The notes under the pieces are model-generated. The model was not told the origin of the DNA. It searched no databases and worked only from the letters and a program-made list of their open reading frames with translations. Below, piece by piece: positions 12,330-20,884 of a stretch of DNA of 32,961 bases. This stretch comes from Hoeflea sp. GTDB lineage: Bacteria > Pseudomonadota > Alphaproteobacteria > Rhizobiales > Rhizobiaceae. A program made the translations under genes and the position numbers. The stretch is taken from the NCBI RefSeq assembly GCF_014359905.1, contig NZ_JACIYP010000062.1:1-32961 (forward strand), in the 5' to 3' direction. Every line of letters begins with the position of its first letter. The stretch's first letter is position 1.

Positions 12330-13697
12330 TCAGGACCGCGGCTTATTTGTCAGCGCCTTGATGGCGGCGATCTTTTCCCTGAGCCTCGCGGCCCGGCCCG
12401 GTTTTGTCTCCTGCCGCGCCCGGGCAATCGCCAGCGCATCGTCCGGCACATCCATGGTGATGACGCTGCCCGAGCCGACATAGGCGCCGTCGCCGATCCG
12501 CACCGGCGCCACCAGCGAGGAGTTCGATCCAATGAAGGCCCCTGCCCCGATTTCGGTCACATGCTTGTTCTGGCCGTCATAATTGCAGGTGATCGTGCCC
12601 GCGCCGATATTGGCGCCGGCGCCGACAACGGCATCGCCGATGTAGCTGAGATGATTGATCTTGGCGCCGGCGCCGACGCTCGCCTTCTTGGTCTCGCAGA
12701 AATTGCCGACCTTGGCCTTTTCCGCCAGCTCGGTGCCCGGACGCAGCCGTGCGAAGGGCCCGATCATCGCGCCGGGGCCGACATCGGCGCCTTCAAGATG
12801 GCTGAACGCATGGATCACAGCGCCGGCGCCCACGCGCACGCCGGGGCCGAACCAGACATTGGGCTCGATCATCACGTCAGGCCCAAGTTCGGTATCGAAT
12901 GACAGGAAGGTGCTGGCCGGATCAATCATGGTAACGCCCGACAGCATCGCCGAATGCCGGGCGCGGGCTTGCCAGACGGCTTCGATTTCGGCCAGTTCGG
13001 CGCGGGTGTTGCAGCCCATCATGTCTTGTTCGGGCGCTTCGATGGCGACGCATCTGAGGCCGCGCGCGCGCGCGATCTCGACAATGTCGGTGAGATAATA
13101 TTCGCCCTTGGCGTTGGCATTGCCAATGGCTTCGAGCAGGCTCACGGCCTCTTGTCCGGCGAAGGTGATGACACCGCCATTGCAGAAATCGATGGCGAGC
13201 TCCTCGTCCGAGGCCTCCCTGTGCTCGCGGATGGCGACCAGCTCGCCGTCACGCTCGACAAGCCTTCCGTAGCCGGTGGGATCGGCGGCGCGAAAACCCA
13301 GAACCACGACATCCGCGCCGCGCGCGCGTTCGGCGGTCGCCGCCAGCAGGCTATCGGCATTGATCAGCGGCGCATCGCCATAGAGCACAACGACATCGTC
13401 GTAGCCCTCGGCGATGATCTCGCGCGCCATCAGCACGGCATGCCCTGTGCCCTTGCGTTCGGTCTGCTCCACCGGCGTCACCGGAACATCAACCCCGGCG
13501 CTCGCGGCCTCGGTGACGCGTTCGGCATCGCGGCCGACGACCAGCGCCACCTTGCTCACGCCGGCAGCCGCGGCCGTGCGGGTGACATGGGCGATCAGCG
13601 GCAGGTTTCCAACCGTGTGCAGCACCTTGGATTTGGACGACTTCATTCGTGTCGCATCGCCCGCCGCAAGCACGACAGCCAGACATGTCCGCGCCAT
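12330..13697 (-). CDS. glmU: Bifunctional GlcNAc-1-P uridyltransferase / GlcN-1-P acetyltransferase
   Basis: A 455-residue bifunctional enzyme that acetylates glucosamine-1-phosphate and then forms UDP-GlcNAc. The N-terminal nucleotidyltransferase domain (about residues 1-230) carries [11 protein letters not shown] near residue 10 and LYGDAPL near 105. The C-terminal left-handed beta-helix (about 255-440) has hexapeptide repeats such as [18 protein letters not shown] and the acetyl-CoA-binding region [16 protein letters not shown]. It is transcribed ahead of glmS, so consecutive pathway steps are encoded together. It diverges from the EamA-family gene across 106 bases. Confidence 0.96.
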   Translation of the reverse strand: MARTCLAVVLAAGDATRMKSSKSKVLHTVGNLPLIAHVTRTAAAAGVSKVALVVGRDAERVTEAASAGVDVPVTPVEQTERKGTGHAVLMAREIIAEGYDDVVVLYGDAPLINADSLLAATAERARGADVVVLGFRAADPTGYGRLVERDGELVAIREHREASDEELAIDFCNGGVITFAGQEAVSLLEAIGNANAKGEYYLTDIVEIARARGLRCVAIEAPEQDMMGCNTRAELAEIEAVWQARARHSAMLSGVTMIDPASTFLSFDTELGPDVMIEPNVWFGPGVRVGAGAVIHAFSHLEGADVGPGAMIGPFARLRPGTELAEKAKVGNFCETKKASVGAGAKINHLSYIGDAVVGAGANIGAGTITCNYDGQNKHVTEIGAGAFIGSNSSLVAPVRIGDGAYVGSGSVITMDVPDDALAIARARQETKPGRAARLREKIAAIKALTNKPRS

Positions 13698-13803
13698 TCC
13701 CTCACCCCTTCATCGAATCGCTTGTTTACCCGTGCCGGAGCCTATAGCACCGGACGCGGTATTTATCCCCTTCAAGCCATCCTTGCCAAGACATGGACCG
13801 AGC

Positions 13804-14733
13804 ATGCCCGCTGCCCCCGCAACTGCCGCACGCCCCTCGCCCAAGCGCTTCATCCCGCTTGCGGTGATGCTGCTGACGCCGCTTTTCTTCTCGTCCAATC
13901 TCATTTTCGGACGCTACACGATCCCCGAAACGGCGCCCTTCACACTGGCCTTCCTGCGCTGGGCGGCGGCGGGCCTGCTGCTCTCGCCCTTCCTGTGGAT
14001 GGCGCGCGACCGGGTGCGGGCCTACATCACGACCTACCCGGTTCACTGGCTGACCCTGGGGTTTCTCGGCATGGGGATCTGCGGTGCGGGCGTCTATTAC
14101 GCGCTGCAATTCACCACCGCCACCAACGGCACGCTGATCTACACCACGTCGCCGCTGATGATCATCATCCTCGAACGGCTGTTCTTCGGCCGGCCGACGA
14201 GCCCGCGCGAGATCGCCGGGATCGGCATCGGCTTTCTGGGTGTGGCGATCATCGTGCTGAAGGGGGATCTGGCCAGCCTTGCGGGCTTTTCCTTCAATCT
14301 CGGCGACCTGATGTTCATCGCGGCAGCGCTGTCCTGGGCCGGCTACTCGGTGCTGCTCAAGGGGCCGCGCACGACGGGCCTGCCCGTATCGGCGCTTTTC
14401 GCCACCATCACCGTGTCCGGTGCGATTCTTCTCGCGCCCTTCGCCCTGTGGGAATTCCTGGCGGGCGCGCCCATGCCGGTCACCTGGAACGCCTGGGGCG
14501 GGATCGCCGGCATCGTGGTGTTCTCGTCGCTGCTGGCGTTTTCGGGCTACCAGTACGGGGTGGCGCGGCTCGGCGCCTCGACGGCGAGCGCGTTCATGTA
14601 TCTGCTGCCGCCCTATGGAGTCGGTCTCGCCGTGCTGGTGCTGGGTGAACCGTTCGAGGCGCACCACGCCGTGGGCATCCTGACGGTGCTGTCAGGCCTG
14701 GTGCTGGCAACCGCGCCGCGGCGGCGGCCCTGA
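13804..14733 (+). CDS. EamA/DMT family transporter
   Basis: A 309-residue inner-membrane protein of the drug/metabolite transporter superfamily with about ten hydrophobic helices arranged as two EamA repeats (about residues 17-145 and 165-300). The segments FLRWAAAGLLL and ALQFTTATNGTLIYTTSPL in repeat one and the matching ASTASAFMYLLPPYG in repeat two are typical. Members export amino acids, nucleobases or other metabolites; the substrate cannot be told from sequence. The ATG at 13804 gives a normal cytoplasmic N-terminus; the frame is open further upstream, but that would overlap glmU on the other strand. It converges on the CcdA-like gene with a 17-base gap. Confidence 0.88.
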   Translation: MPAAPATAARPSPKRFIPLAVMLLTPLFFSSNLIFGRYTIPETAPFTLAFLRWAAAGLLLSPFLWMARDRVRAYITTYPVHWLTLGFLGMGICGAGVYYALQFTTATNGTLIYTTSPLMIIILERLFFGRPTSPREIAGIGIGFLGVAIIVLKGDLASLAGFSFNLGDLMFIAAALSWAGYSVLLKGPRTTGLPVSALFATITVSGAILLAPFALWEFLAGAPMPVTWNAWGGIAGIVVFSSLLAFSGYQYGVARLGASTASAFMYLLPPYGVGLAVLVLGEPFEAHHAVGILTVLSGLVLATAPRRRP

Positions 14734-14750
14734 CTGTCCGTGGATCAAAA

Positions 14751-15500
14751 TCAGCCGATCATGCCAAGCGCCGGGAAGGTCTCGAGCAGCCAGTAGGCCA
14801 TCGTCGCCATTCCGCCGGTCAGGAACAGGATCCCGGTCAGCACCAAGAGCGCCCCGGTGATTTTCTCGACCGTTCCCAGATGCTGGCGGAAGCGCTGCGC
14901 GAACCGCATGAAGCGCTCGGAAAACAGGGCCGCAATCCAGAACGGCACGGCAAGGCCCAGCGAATAGGCAGCCAGCAGAAGCGCGCCGGAGCCGACCGTG
15001 TCGCGCGCCGCGGCCACGCCCAGCACCGCGCCGAGCACGGGGCCGATGCAGGGCGTCCAGCCGAAGGCAAAGGCGAGCCCCATCAGATAGGCGCCCGACA
15101 GCGTCGCCGGCTTGCCGCCGCCCGCAAAGCGGGCCTCGCGGGCCAGCACGCCGATCCTGAAGGCGCCGAGGAAATGCAGGCCCATCAGGATGATCACCAC
15201 GCCGCCGACCTTGGCCAGCAGATCCATGTGGCTCCGCAGCGCGCCGCCGATGCTCGAGGCGCCGGCGCCCAGCGCCACGAACACCGTGGCAAATCCCAGC
15301 GTGAAGAACACCGAGGCGAGCACCACCGCCCGGCGGGTTTCCGACGCCCGGGCCGCCGCCCCCGAACCGCGGAAATCCTCCACCGACACGCCCGCCATGT
15401 AGCACAGGTAAGGCGGCACCAGGGGCAGCACGCAGGGCGAAAGGAAGGACAGCGCGCCCGCGAGCAGCACGGTCAGCAGCGGAATGTCGGCGATGGTCAC
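14751..15500 (-). CDS. CcdA-type cytochrome c biogenesis / thiol-disulfide electron transporter
   Basis: A 249-residue membrane protein of the DsbD/CcdA family that carries reducing equivalents from cytoplasmic thioredoxin to periplasmic thiol proteins, for example for heme attachment to cytochrome c. The two signature cysteines are in SPCVLPLVPP (Cys23) and GWTPCIGP (Cys151). Six transmembrane helices are visible. I chose the GTG at 15500 because the protein then has the usual CcdA length and an AAAGGG ribosome-binding site lies about 10 bases upstream. The frame stays open to 15881, but the added residues are Arg/Gly/Pro-rich, low in similarity to anything and unlikely to be translated. No thioredoxin-like partner gene is adjacent. 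Confidence 0.9.
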   Translation of the reverse strand: MTIADIPLLTVLLAGALSFLSPCVLPLVPPYLCYMAGVSVEDFRGSGAAARASETRRAVVLASVFFTLGFATVFVALGAGASSIGGALRSHMDLLAKVGGVVIILMGLHFLGAFRIGVLAREARFAGGGKPATLSGAYLMGLAFAFGWTPCIGPVLGAVLGVAAARDTVGSGALLLAAYSLGLAVPFWIAALFSERFMRFAQRFRQHLGTVEKITGALLVLTGILFLTGGMATMAYWLLETFPALGMIG

Positions 15501-15824
15501 GAAACCGGAGCCCTTTGAGACATGTGTCGGATCGGCCGCGGAGGCCTGTTTGTTTCGCGCCCCTTCTAATGCCCCTGACGGCGGAGCGCCAGTCACGTTT
15601 TGGAAACTGCCCGTGATCCGTGTCCCGTGATCACCCCCATGGAGACGCCCTGGTGCCACGCGGGAATGCCCATGGACCCCCGGGCTCTGCCCATCGCTTG
15701 ATACGCGCGCCGCCCATCGACCGCCGCTCCCCGACCGGCGCATTTGTTGCATGCCGTCACGCTGTCTGGCGGCCTTGCGGAGGCGCTTTCCCCGCCCTCC
15801 CCGGGGCCCGGGAATTTTCTCTCG

Positions 15825-15846
15825 CAACCGCAGTGTTTTGCGGTTG
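15825..15846. repeat. Inverted repeat overlapping the tRNA-Lys promoter
   Basis: Arms CAACCGCA (15825-15832) and TGCGGTTG (15839-15846) are perfect reverse complements with a 6-nt spacer. The right arm shares three bases with the -35 box of the tRNA promoter. It could be a protein-binding site or the remains of a terminator for transcription coming from upstream. Confidence 0.4.
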
Positions 15847-15872
15847 ACCCCATGCGGATGCCTGCCTATGTT
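15844..15872 (+). promoter_or_regulatory. Promoter of tRNA-Lys
   Basis: TTGACC at 15844-15849 and TATGTT at 15867-15872 are separated by exactly 17 bases, close to the housekeeping sigma consensus for alphaproteobacteria (TTGAC, with a degenerate -10). The expected transcription start is about 40 bases before the mature tRNA. Confidence 0.6.
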
Positions 15873-15919
15873 CCGCGCCACTCACGGCCCTTGGCGCAAC
15901 CGCGTCGATGAGGGCCCGG

Positions 15920-15995
15920 GAGCGCGTAGCTCAGCTGGTAGAGCAACTGACTTTTAATCAGTAGGTCCGGGGTTCGAACCCCCGCGCGCTCACCA
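15920..15995 (+). tRNA. tRNA-Lys (anticodon TTT)
   Basis: A complete 76-nt cloverleaf: acceptor arm GAGCGCG paired with CGCGCTC, D-arm GCTC/GAGC, anticodon stem ACTGA/TCAGT with loop CTTTTAA giving anticodon TTT, T-arm CGGGG/CCCCG with TTCGAAC loop, discriminator A and encoded CCA. It reads AAA and AAG lysine codons. A partial copy of its 3' end was not seen elsewhere in the window. Confidence 0.98.
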
Positions 15996-16011
15996 AAATC
16001 GCCGAAGCCTG

Positions 16012-17835
16012 TCAGAACGGCAACACCAGGGGCACCAGGACGACGCTGGTGATCAGGCAGATCACCGCAAAGGGCACCCCGATCCGCAGGAAATCAGCGA
16101 AGCGGTAGTTGCCTGGACCCACGACCAGCGTGTTCACGGGCGACGAGACGGGCGTCATGAAGGCGGCCGAGGCCGCCAGCGCCACGGTCATCGCGAAGGG
16201 ATAGGGCGACACGCCCAGCACCTTGGCGACGGCGAGCGCCACCGGCGCCATCAGCACGGCGGTGGCGGTGTTGGAGATGAACAGGCTCAGCGCTGCCGTG
16301 GCCGCAAAGATGGCGGCCAGAACCAGCCGGGGCGAGGCTCCGTCCAGCACGGAGAGCAATGCCCGCGCCGCGATCTCGACCCCGCCGGTACGTTGCAGCG
16401 CCAGGGAAAAGGGCAGCATCCCGACGATCAGGATCAGGCTCTGCCAGTGGATCGAGCGATAGGCCCCTGCCATGTCGATGCAGCGGAACAGCCCCAGCAG
16501 CAGGCATCCGAACAGGGCGGCCTGCACATTCGGGACAATGCCCCAGACCATGAGCACCACGACCAGCGCCAGCACGCCCACGGCCAGCGGCGCCCGGTGT
16601 CGGGCAGGCACGGCCTCGTCGGATTCGGCGGGCAGATCCAGGAGCACCAGGTCGCGCCGCTCGTCCATCAGATTGCGGATCGCGCGCCAGGGCCCGACGG
16701 TCAGCAGCGTGTCGCCCGCGCGAAGGGGTTCTTCGATCACGCTCTCGGACACAGGCCTGGTCCCGTGCTTCATGCCGATCACCGACAGGCCATAGGTGTC
16801 GCGGAAGCGTGCCCCGGTCACGGTCTGCCCGATCAGCCGGGAGGTCGGCGGCACGATCATCTGCGCCATGCCGATATCCTGCGCCGTGTCGGTGAACCAG
16901 AGGCCCGAGGCCGGCAGCGCGATCAGGTCGTGCGCCTTCGCGAAAGCACTAAGATCGAAGCCGGCCTCGGCCTGCTTGTCGATCAACAGAACGTCACCGG
17001 CCTCCAGCACCGTCTCGGCGCGAGGATCGATCAGCTTGCGGCGAAACCGGCCGCCGCGCTCGACGGCGACGATGTTGATGCCGGCGCTGCCGCGCAGGTC
17101 AAGCGTATCGAGCCGCTTGCCAGCCAGCGCCGAGCCGGGGCGAAGGCGCAGCCGGTGCTCGCGCCCGGCCAGAGCGAATTCCGTCACCCAGCCGGTCAAG
17201 GCCGCACGCGCCGGCGGCTCAGGAGCGGGACCGGGAGCCAGGAAGCGGCGCGCCACCAGCATGTACAGAATCGCGAGCACCAGAACCGGTACGCCAAAGG
17301 GCGTGAAGGCGAAGAAGCCGAAGCCCTCGTGCCCTTGCCGGATCAGTTCGGAATGAACCACAAGATTGGGCGCCGTGGCCACCAGCGTCATCATCCCGCT
17401 GATCAGCGCCGCCATCGAGAGCGGCATCATCAGCCGCCCGGCGGGGATGCGCGCATTGCGCGCGATGCGCAGGACGATGGGAATGAAGATCGCCACCACG
17501 CCCGTCGAGGACATGAACGACCCCACACCCGCCACGATCACCATCAGAAGGACGATCAGCTTCGCCTCGCTGGCCCCGGCGCGCGCGGTCAGCCAGTCGC
17601 CCAGCCGCTGCGCCACGCCCGTGCGCACCAACGCCTCGCCGATCACGAACAGCGCGGCGATGAGAACGACATTGGGATCCGACAGGCCCGCCAGCGCCTC
17701 GGACATGGAGATCACGCCGGTCATCGGCAGGGCGACCATCATGATGACCGCGACCACATCCATGCGCGGCCGGTTGATCGCGAACATGACCACCGCCGCC
17801 CCCAGCAGGGAAAGAACCATCGCAAGTGGAGACAT
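16012..17835 (-). CDS. SLC13 family permease with TrkA-C (RCK_C) domains
   Basis: A 607-residue inner-membrane carrier of the divalent anion:sodium symporter (DASS/SLC13) superfamily. About 5-6 helices come first (residues 1-205), then a cytoplasmic insert with two TrkA-C domains (about 220-300 and 310-395; LRPGSALAGKRLDTLDLRG, AETVLEAGDVLLI, VPPTSRLIGQTV, EEPLRAGDTLLTVG), then about 6 helices. The two symmetric motifs SSTGVVAIFIPIVLRI and SNTATAVLMAPVALAVA match the SNT substrate/sodium-binding loops of the family, the first as SST. Members with this layout are annotated as sulfate or dicarboxylate carriers; the ligand here is not determined. The ATG at 17835 has GAGG 8 bases upstream. It is downstream of a possible small gene on the same strand. 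Confidence 0.88.
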   Translation of the reverse strand: MSPLAMVLSLLGAAVVMFAINRPRMDVVAVIMMVALPMTGVISMSEALAGLSDPNVVLIAALFVIGEALVRTGVAQRLGDWLTARAGASEAKLIVLLMVIVAGVGSFMSSTGVVAIFIPIVLRIARNARIPAGRLMMPLSMAALISGMMTLVATAPNLVVHSELIRQGHEGFGFFAFTPFGVPVLVLAILYMLVARRFLAPGPAPEPPARAALTGWVTEFALAGREHRLRLRPGSALAGKRLDTLDLRGSAGINIVAVERGGRFRRKLIDPRAETVLEAGDVLLIDKQAEAGFDLSAFAKAHDLIALPASGLWFTDTAQDIGMAQMIVPPTSRLIGQTVTGARFRDTYGLSVIGMKHGTRPVSESVIEEPLRAGDTLLTVGPWRAIRNLMDERRDLVLLDLPAESDEAVPARHRAPLAVGVLALVVVLMVWGIVPNVQAALFGCLLLGLFRCIDMAGAYRSIHWQSLILIVGMLPFSLALQRTGGVEIAARALLSVLDGASPRLVLAAIFAATAALSLFISNTATAVLMAPVALAVAKVLGVSPYPFAMTVALAASAAFMTPVSSPVNTLVVGPGNYRFADFLRIGVPFAVICLITSVVLVPLVLPF

Positions 17836-17888
17836 GGGCTAGACCTCGCGCAGCAGCGGCGCGGCGCAGTGATGGGTATGGAAAGTGC

Positions 17889-18143
17889 TCATGCCTGCGG
17901 CGGCACGGCAGGCATGTCCGGTTTGAGACTTACAATCTGTCCCGCCAGATGGCTCGCGGCGCTGCGGCGTGCCCCGCGCGCATGCTCTTTTGGCAGCTCC
18001 TGCCCGACCACGGGAAGGATGGCAAACGCCGGGCCAGCCTGCTTTGCAGGTTGCGCCGCTTGCTTGAAGGCAGGCTGTGAGCGGCTTGAAGGATCGGAGG
18101 CAACGCGCAGGGTTTTCGTCATGAGGATACTGGTTCCGGCCAT
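17889..18143 (-). CDS. Possible small hypothetical protein
   Basis: An 84-codon frame (or 77 codons from the ATG at 18122), 53 bases upstream of the SLC13 gene and on the same strand. The product is polar and basic with no membrane segment. Its C-terminal half, with LPKEHARGARRSAASHLAGQIVS followed by a Pro-rich end, recalls a loose pattern I associate with small uncharacterised rhizobial proteins; this is recollection, not a search result. No strong ribosome-binding site precedes either start. The alternative frame on the same strand (17839-18261) looks random. It could be a decayed gene or noise. Confidence 0.35.
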   Translation of the reverse strand: MAGTSILMTKTLRVASDPSSRSQPAFKQAAQPAKQAGPAFAILPVVGQELPKEHARGARRSAASHLAGQIVSLKPDMPAVPPQA

Positions 18144-18279
18144 TCTTCAAACAATTCCGACCATGACAGCGAAGCGCCGAGTTGTGAACCGCAAAACCGC
18201 CATCGGCCAAGCCCTGCACTTCCCCCTGGACATCGCAGCGATGCACCGGCGACCTGGCCATGTTTCCCAGACCAGCGTC

Positions 18280-19215
18280 TCACCCAATCGGCAGCGCCCT
18301 GACCCGTTCAAGCAGTGCCGCGATGTCGCCCGCCAGAAGCTCCGCAACACGCGTGGCGATGCGCGGGAGCGTGCGCTTGCCGCTGATGGCAAGGGTGATG
18401 TTCTGCGGAGCGACGTTCTGCCCGGTGACCGGAATGGCGACGATCCTGCCATCGAGCAATTCCTGGGCAACATCGAGTTCCGAGGTCAGAGCGGCGTGAC
18501 TTCCGGACATCACCATCTGCTTCAGCAACTGCAGGGAGTTCGTCACGATGGGCGGTCGATCTCCGGAAAACACCCAGCCATGCCGTGCCTCCAGAATGCG
18601 CCGGATGGCAAGAGAGGGGCTCTGCACCACGATGGGGTGGTCGCGAACCTGCGACAGTCGCACCTCCTTCTCTCGTGCCAAGGCATGGCCAGGCGCTGCG
18701 ACGTACAGGAGCGGCAGTTCCTCGCTCCACAAAAGGTGGAGGTCGCGTTGCGCGCGAACGTTGAAGGCAAGGGCGATGTCGGCATTGCCGGCATCGAGTG
18801 CAGCGATGGCATCGTCCGGCGTGCCGATCACGACATCGATCCGCACCTTGGGATAGATCTCGGCGACATGATGCAGGAAGCGCGGCAGGACGCTGTTGAC
18901 GAGGCTATCCATCGTCACCAGCCGGATATGGCCAAGATCGACGCCCTGCATCTGCTTGACGTCAGACCAGATGCGGTTTTCGTCGGCTTTCCATCTCCGG
19001 GTGAGCACGATGAACATCTCGCCAACCGGCGAAAGCGTCATGCCGGTCGAGGTCCTGTCGAAGAGCGGCACGCCGAGCCGGTCTTCCAGCAGCTTGATCT
19101 GACGGTCGATCGCGGACGCGGCGATGCCAATGGCGCGCGACGCCGCCTGGATGGACCCATGCTCGGCAACCGCCTCAATGTAGTGGAGACCGCGGGGAAC
19201 GAGGTGTAGCGCCAT
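18280..19215 (-). CDS. LysR family transcriptional regulator
   Basis: A LysR-type regulator of 311 residues from the ATG at 19215, or 324 from an ATG at 19254 (neither has a strong ribosome-binding site; the shorter form places the helix-turn-helix at the usual distance from the N-terminus). The winged helix-turn-helix is at about residues 8-65 (YIEAVAEHGSIQAASRAIGI, LEDRLGVPLFDRTSTGMTLS). The effector-binding domain begins near residue 90 with LGHIRLVTMDSL. Such regulators usually control the divergent neighbour and respond to a pathway metabolite. Here that neighbour is the uraD-TRAP-racemase-like operon, so a ureide or related compound is a reasonable but unproven effector. Confidence 0.9.
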   Translation of the reverse strand: MALHLVPRGLHYIEAVAEHGSIQAASRAIGIAASAIDRQIKLLEDRLGVPLFDRTSTGMTLSPVGEMFIVLTRRWKADENRIWSDVKQMQGVDLGHIRLVTMDSLVNSVLPRFLHHVAEIYPKVRIDVVIGTPDDAIAALDAGNADIALAFNVRAQRDLHLLWSEELPLLYVAAPGHALAREKEVRLSQVRDHPIVVQSPSLAIRRILEARHGWVFSGDRPPIVTNSLQLLKQMVMSGSHAALTSELDVAQELLDGRIVAIPVTGQNVAPQNITLAISGKRTLPRIATRVAELLAGDIAALLERVRALPIG

Positions 19216-19243
19216 GGCATCCCATTCGAAAATATAGAACGCA

Positions 19244-19272
19244 GGATTGCCCATAATGTCATGGATTGCAAT
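19244..19272. promoter_or_regulatory. Candidate LysR operator
   Basis: In the divergent LysR/uraD region, GGATTGC occurs twice in the same direction (19244-19250 and 19263-19269), and the second copy runs into the perfect palindrome ATTGCAAT (19265-19272). Together they also give an ATTGC-N17-GCAAT inverted repeat. Position and symmetry suit a LysR site, but no experimentally known motif was matched. If the regulator starts at 19254, the first repeat would be coding. Confidence 0.35.
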
Positions 19273-19325
19273 GGTGCTTTGCCGCTAGCCTTTCCTCATC
19301 AGCAAGGAATGAGCGATCCATACCG

Positions 19326-19883
19326 ATGAGCAATCCGATCGAAACTCTCAACGCAGCACCCCGAAATGCAGCCATTTCGGCAATAGCGCCGCTGGTCGAG
19401 CGTTCGGCATGGGTCGCGGAGCTGACCGTCGACCGGCGTCCGTTTGCCGATCACAAGGCGCTTGCCGCCGCACTGGTCGCGACGATCACCGTCGCAGGAC
19501 CGGCGCGCCAGCGGTCCATGTTCAATGCGCATCCGGAACTTGCCGGTCGCGAAGCGATCGAAAACCGCATGACCGAAGCCTCGATCAGCGAACAGCAACG
19601 GCTGGGTCTACATTGCCTCTCGCCAGCAGACGCCCGGCGCCTTGCACGCCTCAATGCGGCCTACCGTGACCGTTTCGGTCATCCATTCATCGTTGCCCTG
19701 CACCGCGTGCCCGATTTGTCGTCGCTTTTCGAAGTGTTCGAACTGCGGCTTGCTGCATCGCCCCAAGAAGAACATGCAGCCACTCTCGCAGAGATCGCGT
19801 CGGTGGTGCATTCCCGTGCCGCCTCGGCATTCGGACAGCCTGAACATGCCTCCCTCAACGTCACCGCCACAACCCCGGAGTAA
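19326..19883 (+). CDS. uraD: 2-oxo-4-hydroxy-4-carboxy-5-ureidoimidazoline (OHCU) decarboxylase
   Basis: A 185-residue enzyme of the OHCU decarboxylase family, which converts OHCU, a product of urate oxidation, to (S)-allantoin. The catalytic histidine lies in AHPELAG (His69), followed by the EASISEQQRLGL segment and LNAAYRDRFGHPF near residue 110, both diagnostic. The start at 19326 gives the usual N-terminus with ETLNAAP; a TTG at 19266 would add 20 unrelated residues. AAGGA lies 17 bases upstream, far for a ribosome-binding site. A six-codon frame beginning at 19309 ends by overlapping this start as ATGA. It is the first gene of a compact TRAP operon; no urate oxidase or hydroxyisourate hydrolase is present in the window. 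Confidence 0.88.
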   Translation: MSNPIETLNAAPRNAAISAIAPLVERSAWVAELTVDRRPFADHKALAAALVATITVAGPARQRSMFNAHPELAGREAIENRMTEASISEQQRLGLHCLSPADARRLARLNAAYRDRFGHPFIVALHRVPDLSSLFEVFELRLAASPQEEHAATLAEIASVVHSRAASAFGQPEHASLNVTATTPE

Positions 19884-19887
19884 GATC

Positions 19888-20880
19888 ATGAAAGCCCTTC
19901 TGCCCATCATCGCCGCCTCCATCATCGCCTTGTCGGCAACCACCGCCAGCGCAACGGACCTGATCAGGGTCGCCGGAAACTTCGCCGTGGAGCATGCGTC
20001 TTCTCTCGCCATGGCAAAATTCGAGGAGGAACTCGAGCGCCTGTCCAACGGCGAGATCGACGTCAACATCTTCCCTGCGCAGCAACTGGGAGGGGCCGCC
20101 GAGAACGTCCAGGCAGTCAAGATCGGCGCCGTCGAGATGATGTGGGTCGGCACCGCCTATCTGACCCGGACCGTTCCCGAACTCGAAATTGTCGGGCTTC
20201 CGTTCCAGTTTCCCTCTCGCGAACAGGCATTCGCCATCGTCGACGGTCCGGTCGGCGCAGCCCTCGACGAGAAGCTGTCGAGGGAGGGCATGACCTCCAT
20301 GGGATACATGGAGCTCGGCTTTCGGCATCTGACCAACAATGTTCGTCCGATCGAGACGATCGACGACATTGCCGGCCTCAAGATCCGCCTGCAGCCCAAT
20401 GAGACGCATCTGGCGACGTTTCGAGCGCTTGGCGCCAACCCGGTCGCGATGGACGTGAAGGAGCTCTACTCCGCGCTCGAACAAGGCGTGATCGACGGCC
20501 AGGAAAACCCTTTCGCCATCATCAATGTCGCGGGCTATGCGGACGTGCAGAAGTATCTTTCCAACACCGGTCATTTCTTCGACTTCATCTCGGTGGCGGC
20601 GAACAAGGACTGGTTCGATGGTCTCGATGCCGACAAGCAGGCGATGGTCCGCGAGGCCATGGCGACGGCTGTCGCGTATCAGCGGCAGCTGGCTGCCGAA
20701 CAGGACGCGGCCGGACTTGCGACGCTGACAGAGAAGGGCATGTCCTACACGGAAGTCTCGCCGGAGCTCGCCTCCATGCTGCGCGAGAAGACCGCCGGGG
20801 TGGCTGCGGAAACCAAGGGCCGCCTCGACCCGGAACTCGTCACGCTGCTTGATGATGAGACCGCCAGGCTCGGCATGTAG
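19888..20880 (+). CDS. dctP: TRAP transporter substrate-binding protein DctP
   Basis: A 330-residue periplasmic binding protein of a tripartite ATP-independent importer. The signal peptide is about residues 1-22 (Ala-Ser-Ala before Thr). Conserved features are NIFPAQQLGG near 60-69, LKIRLQPN with the carboxylate-binding arginine at 167, and VIDGQENPF at 202-209. The arginine implies a ligand with a carboxylate. GGAG of the ribosome-binding site overlaps the end of uraD, whose stop is 4 bases away, so the two are translated from one message. The uraD and racemase-like neighbours suggest a purine-catabolite or hydantoin-type ligand (inference). Confidence 0.92.
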   Translation: MKALLPIIAASIIALSATTASATDLIRVAGNFAVEHASSLAMAKFEEELERLSNGEIDVNIFPAQQLGGAAENVQAVKIGAVEMMWVGTAYLTRTVPELEIVGLPFQFPSREQAFAIVDGPVGAALDEKLSREGMTSMGYMELGFRHLTNNVRPIETIDDIAGLKIRLQPNETHLATFRALGANPVAMDVKELYSALEQGVIDGQENPFAIINVAGYADVQKYLSNTGHFFDFISVAANKDWFDGLDADKQAMVREAMATAVAYQRQLAAEQDAAGLATLTEKGMSYTEVSPELASMLREKTAGVAAETKGRLDPELVTLLDDETARLGM

Positions 20881-20884
20881 GCCG

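Larger units (their letters stand above)
15501..15919. other. Non-coding stretch between ccdA-like gene and tRNA-Lys
   Basis: A 419-bp gap, open in several frames because of high GC but with no convincing gene. It contains a direct repeat of CCCGTGATC near 15607-15630, a GC-rich segment near 15790-15815, an 8-bp inverted repeat at 15825-15846, and a good promoter for the tRNA at 15844-15872. Confidence 0.5.

Noticed and set aside
15501..15881. N-terminal extension of the CcdA-like protein
   Set aside because: The extra 127 residues are Arg/Gly/Pro-rich and non-homologous; the GTG at 15500 gives normal family length and a ribosome-binding site.
16393..19209. Plus-strand open frame of 938 codons
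   Set aside because: It runs opposite the SLC13 carrier and the LysR gene and across the gap between them; its composition is that of an antisense artefact.
19309..19329. Six-codon leader frame overlapping the uraD start
   Set aside because: The AAGGA stretch directly abuts its ATG, leaving no spacing for ribosome binding, and so short a frame is expected by chance.
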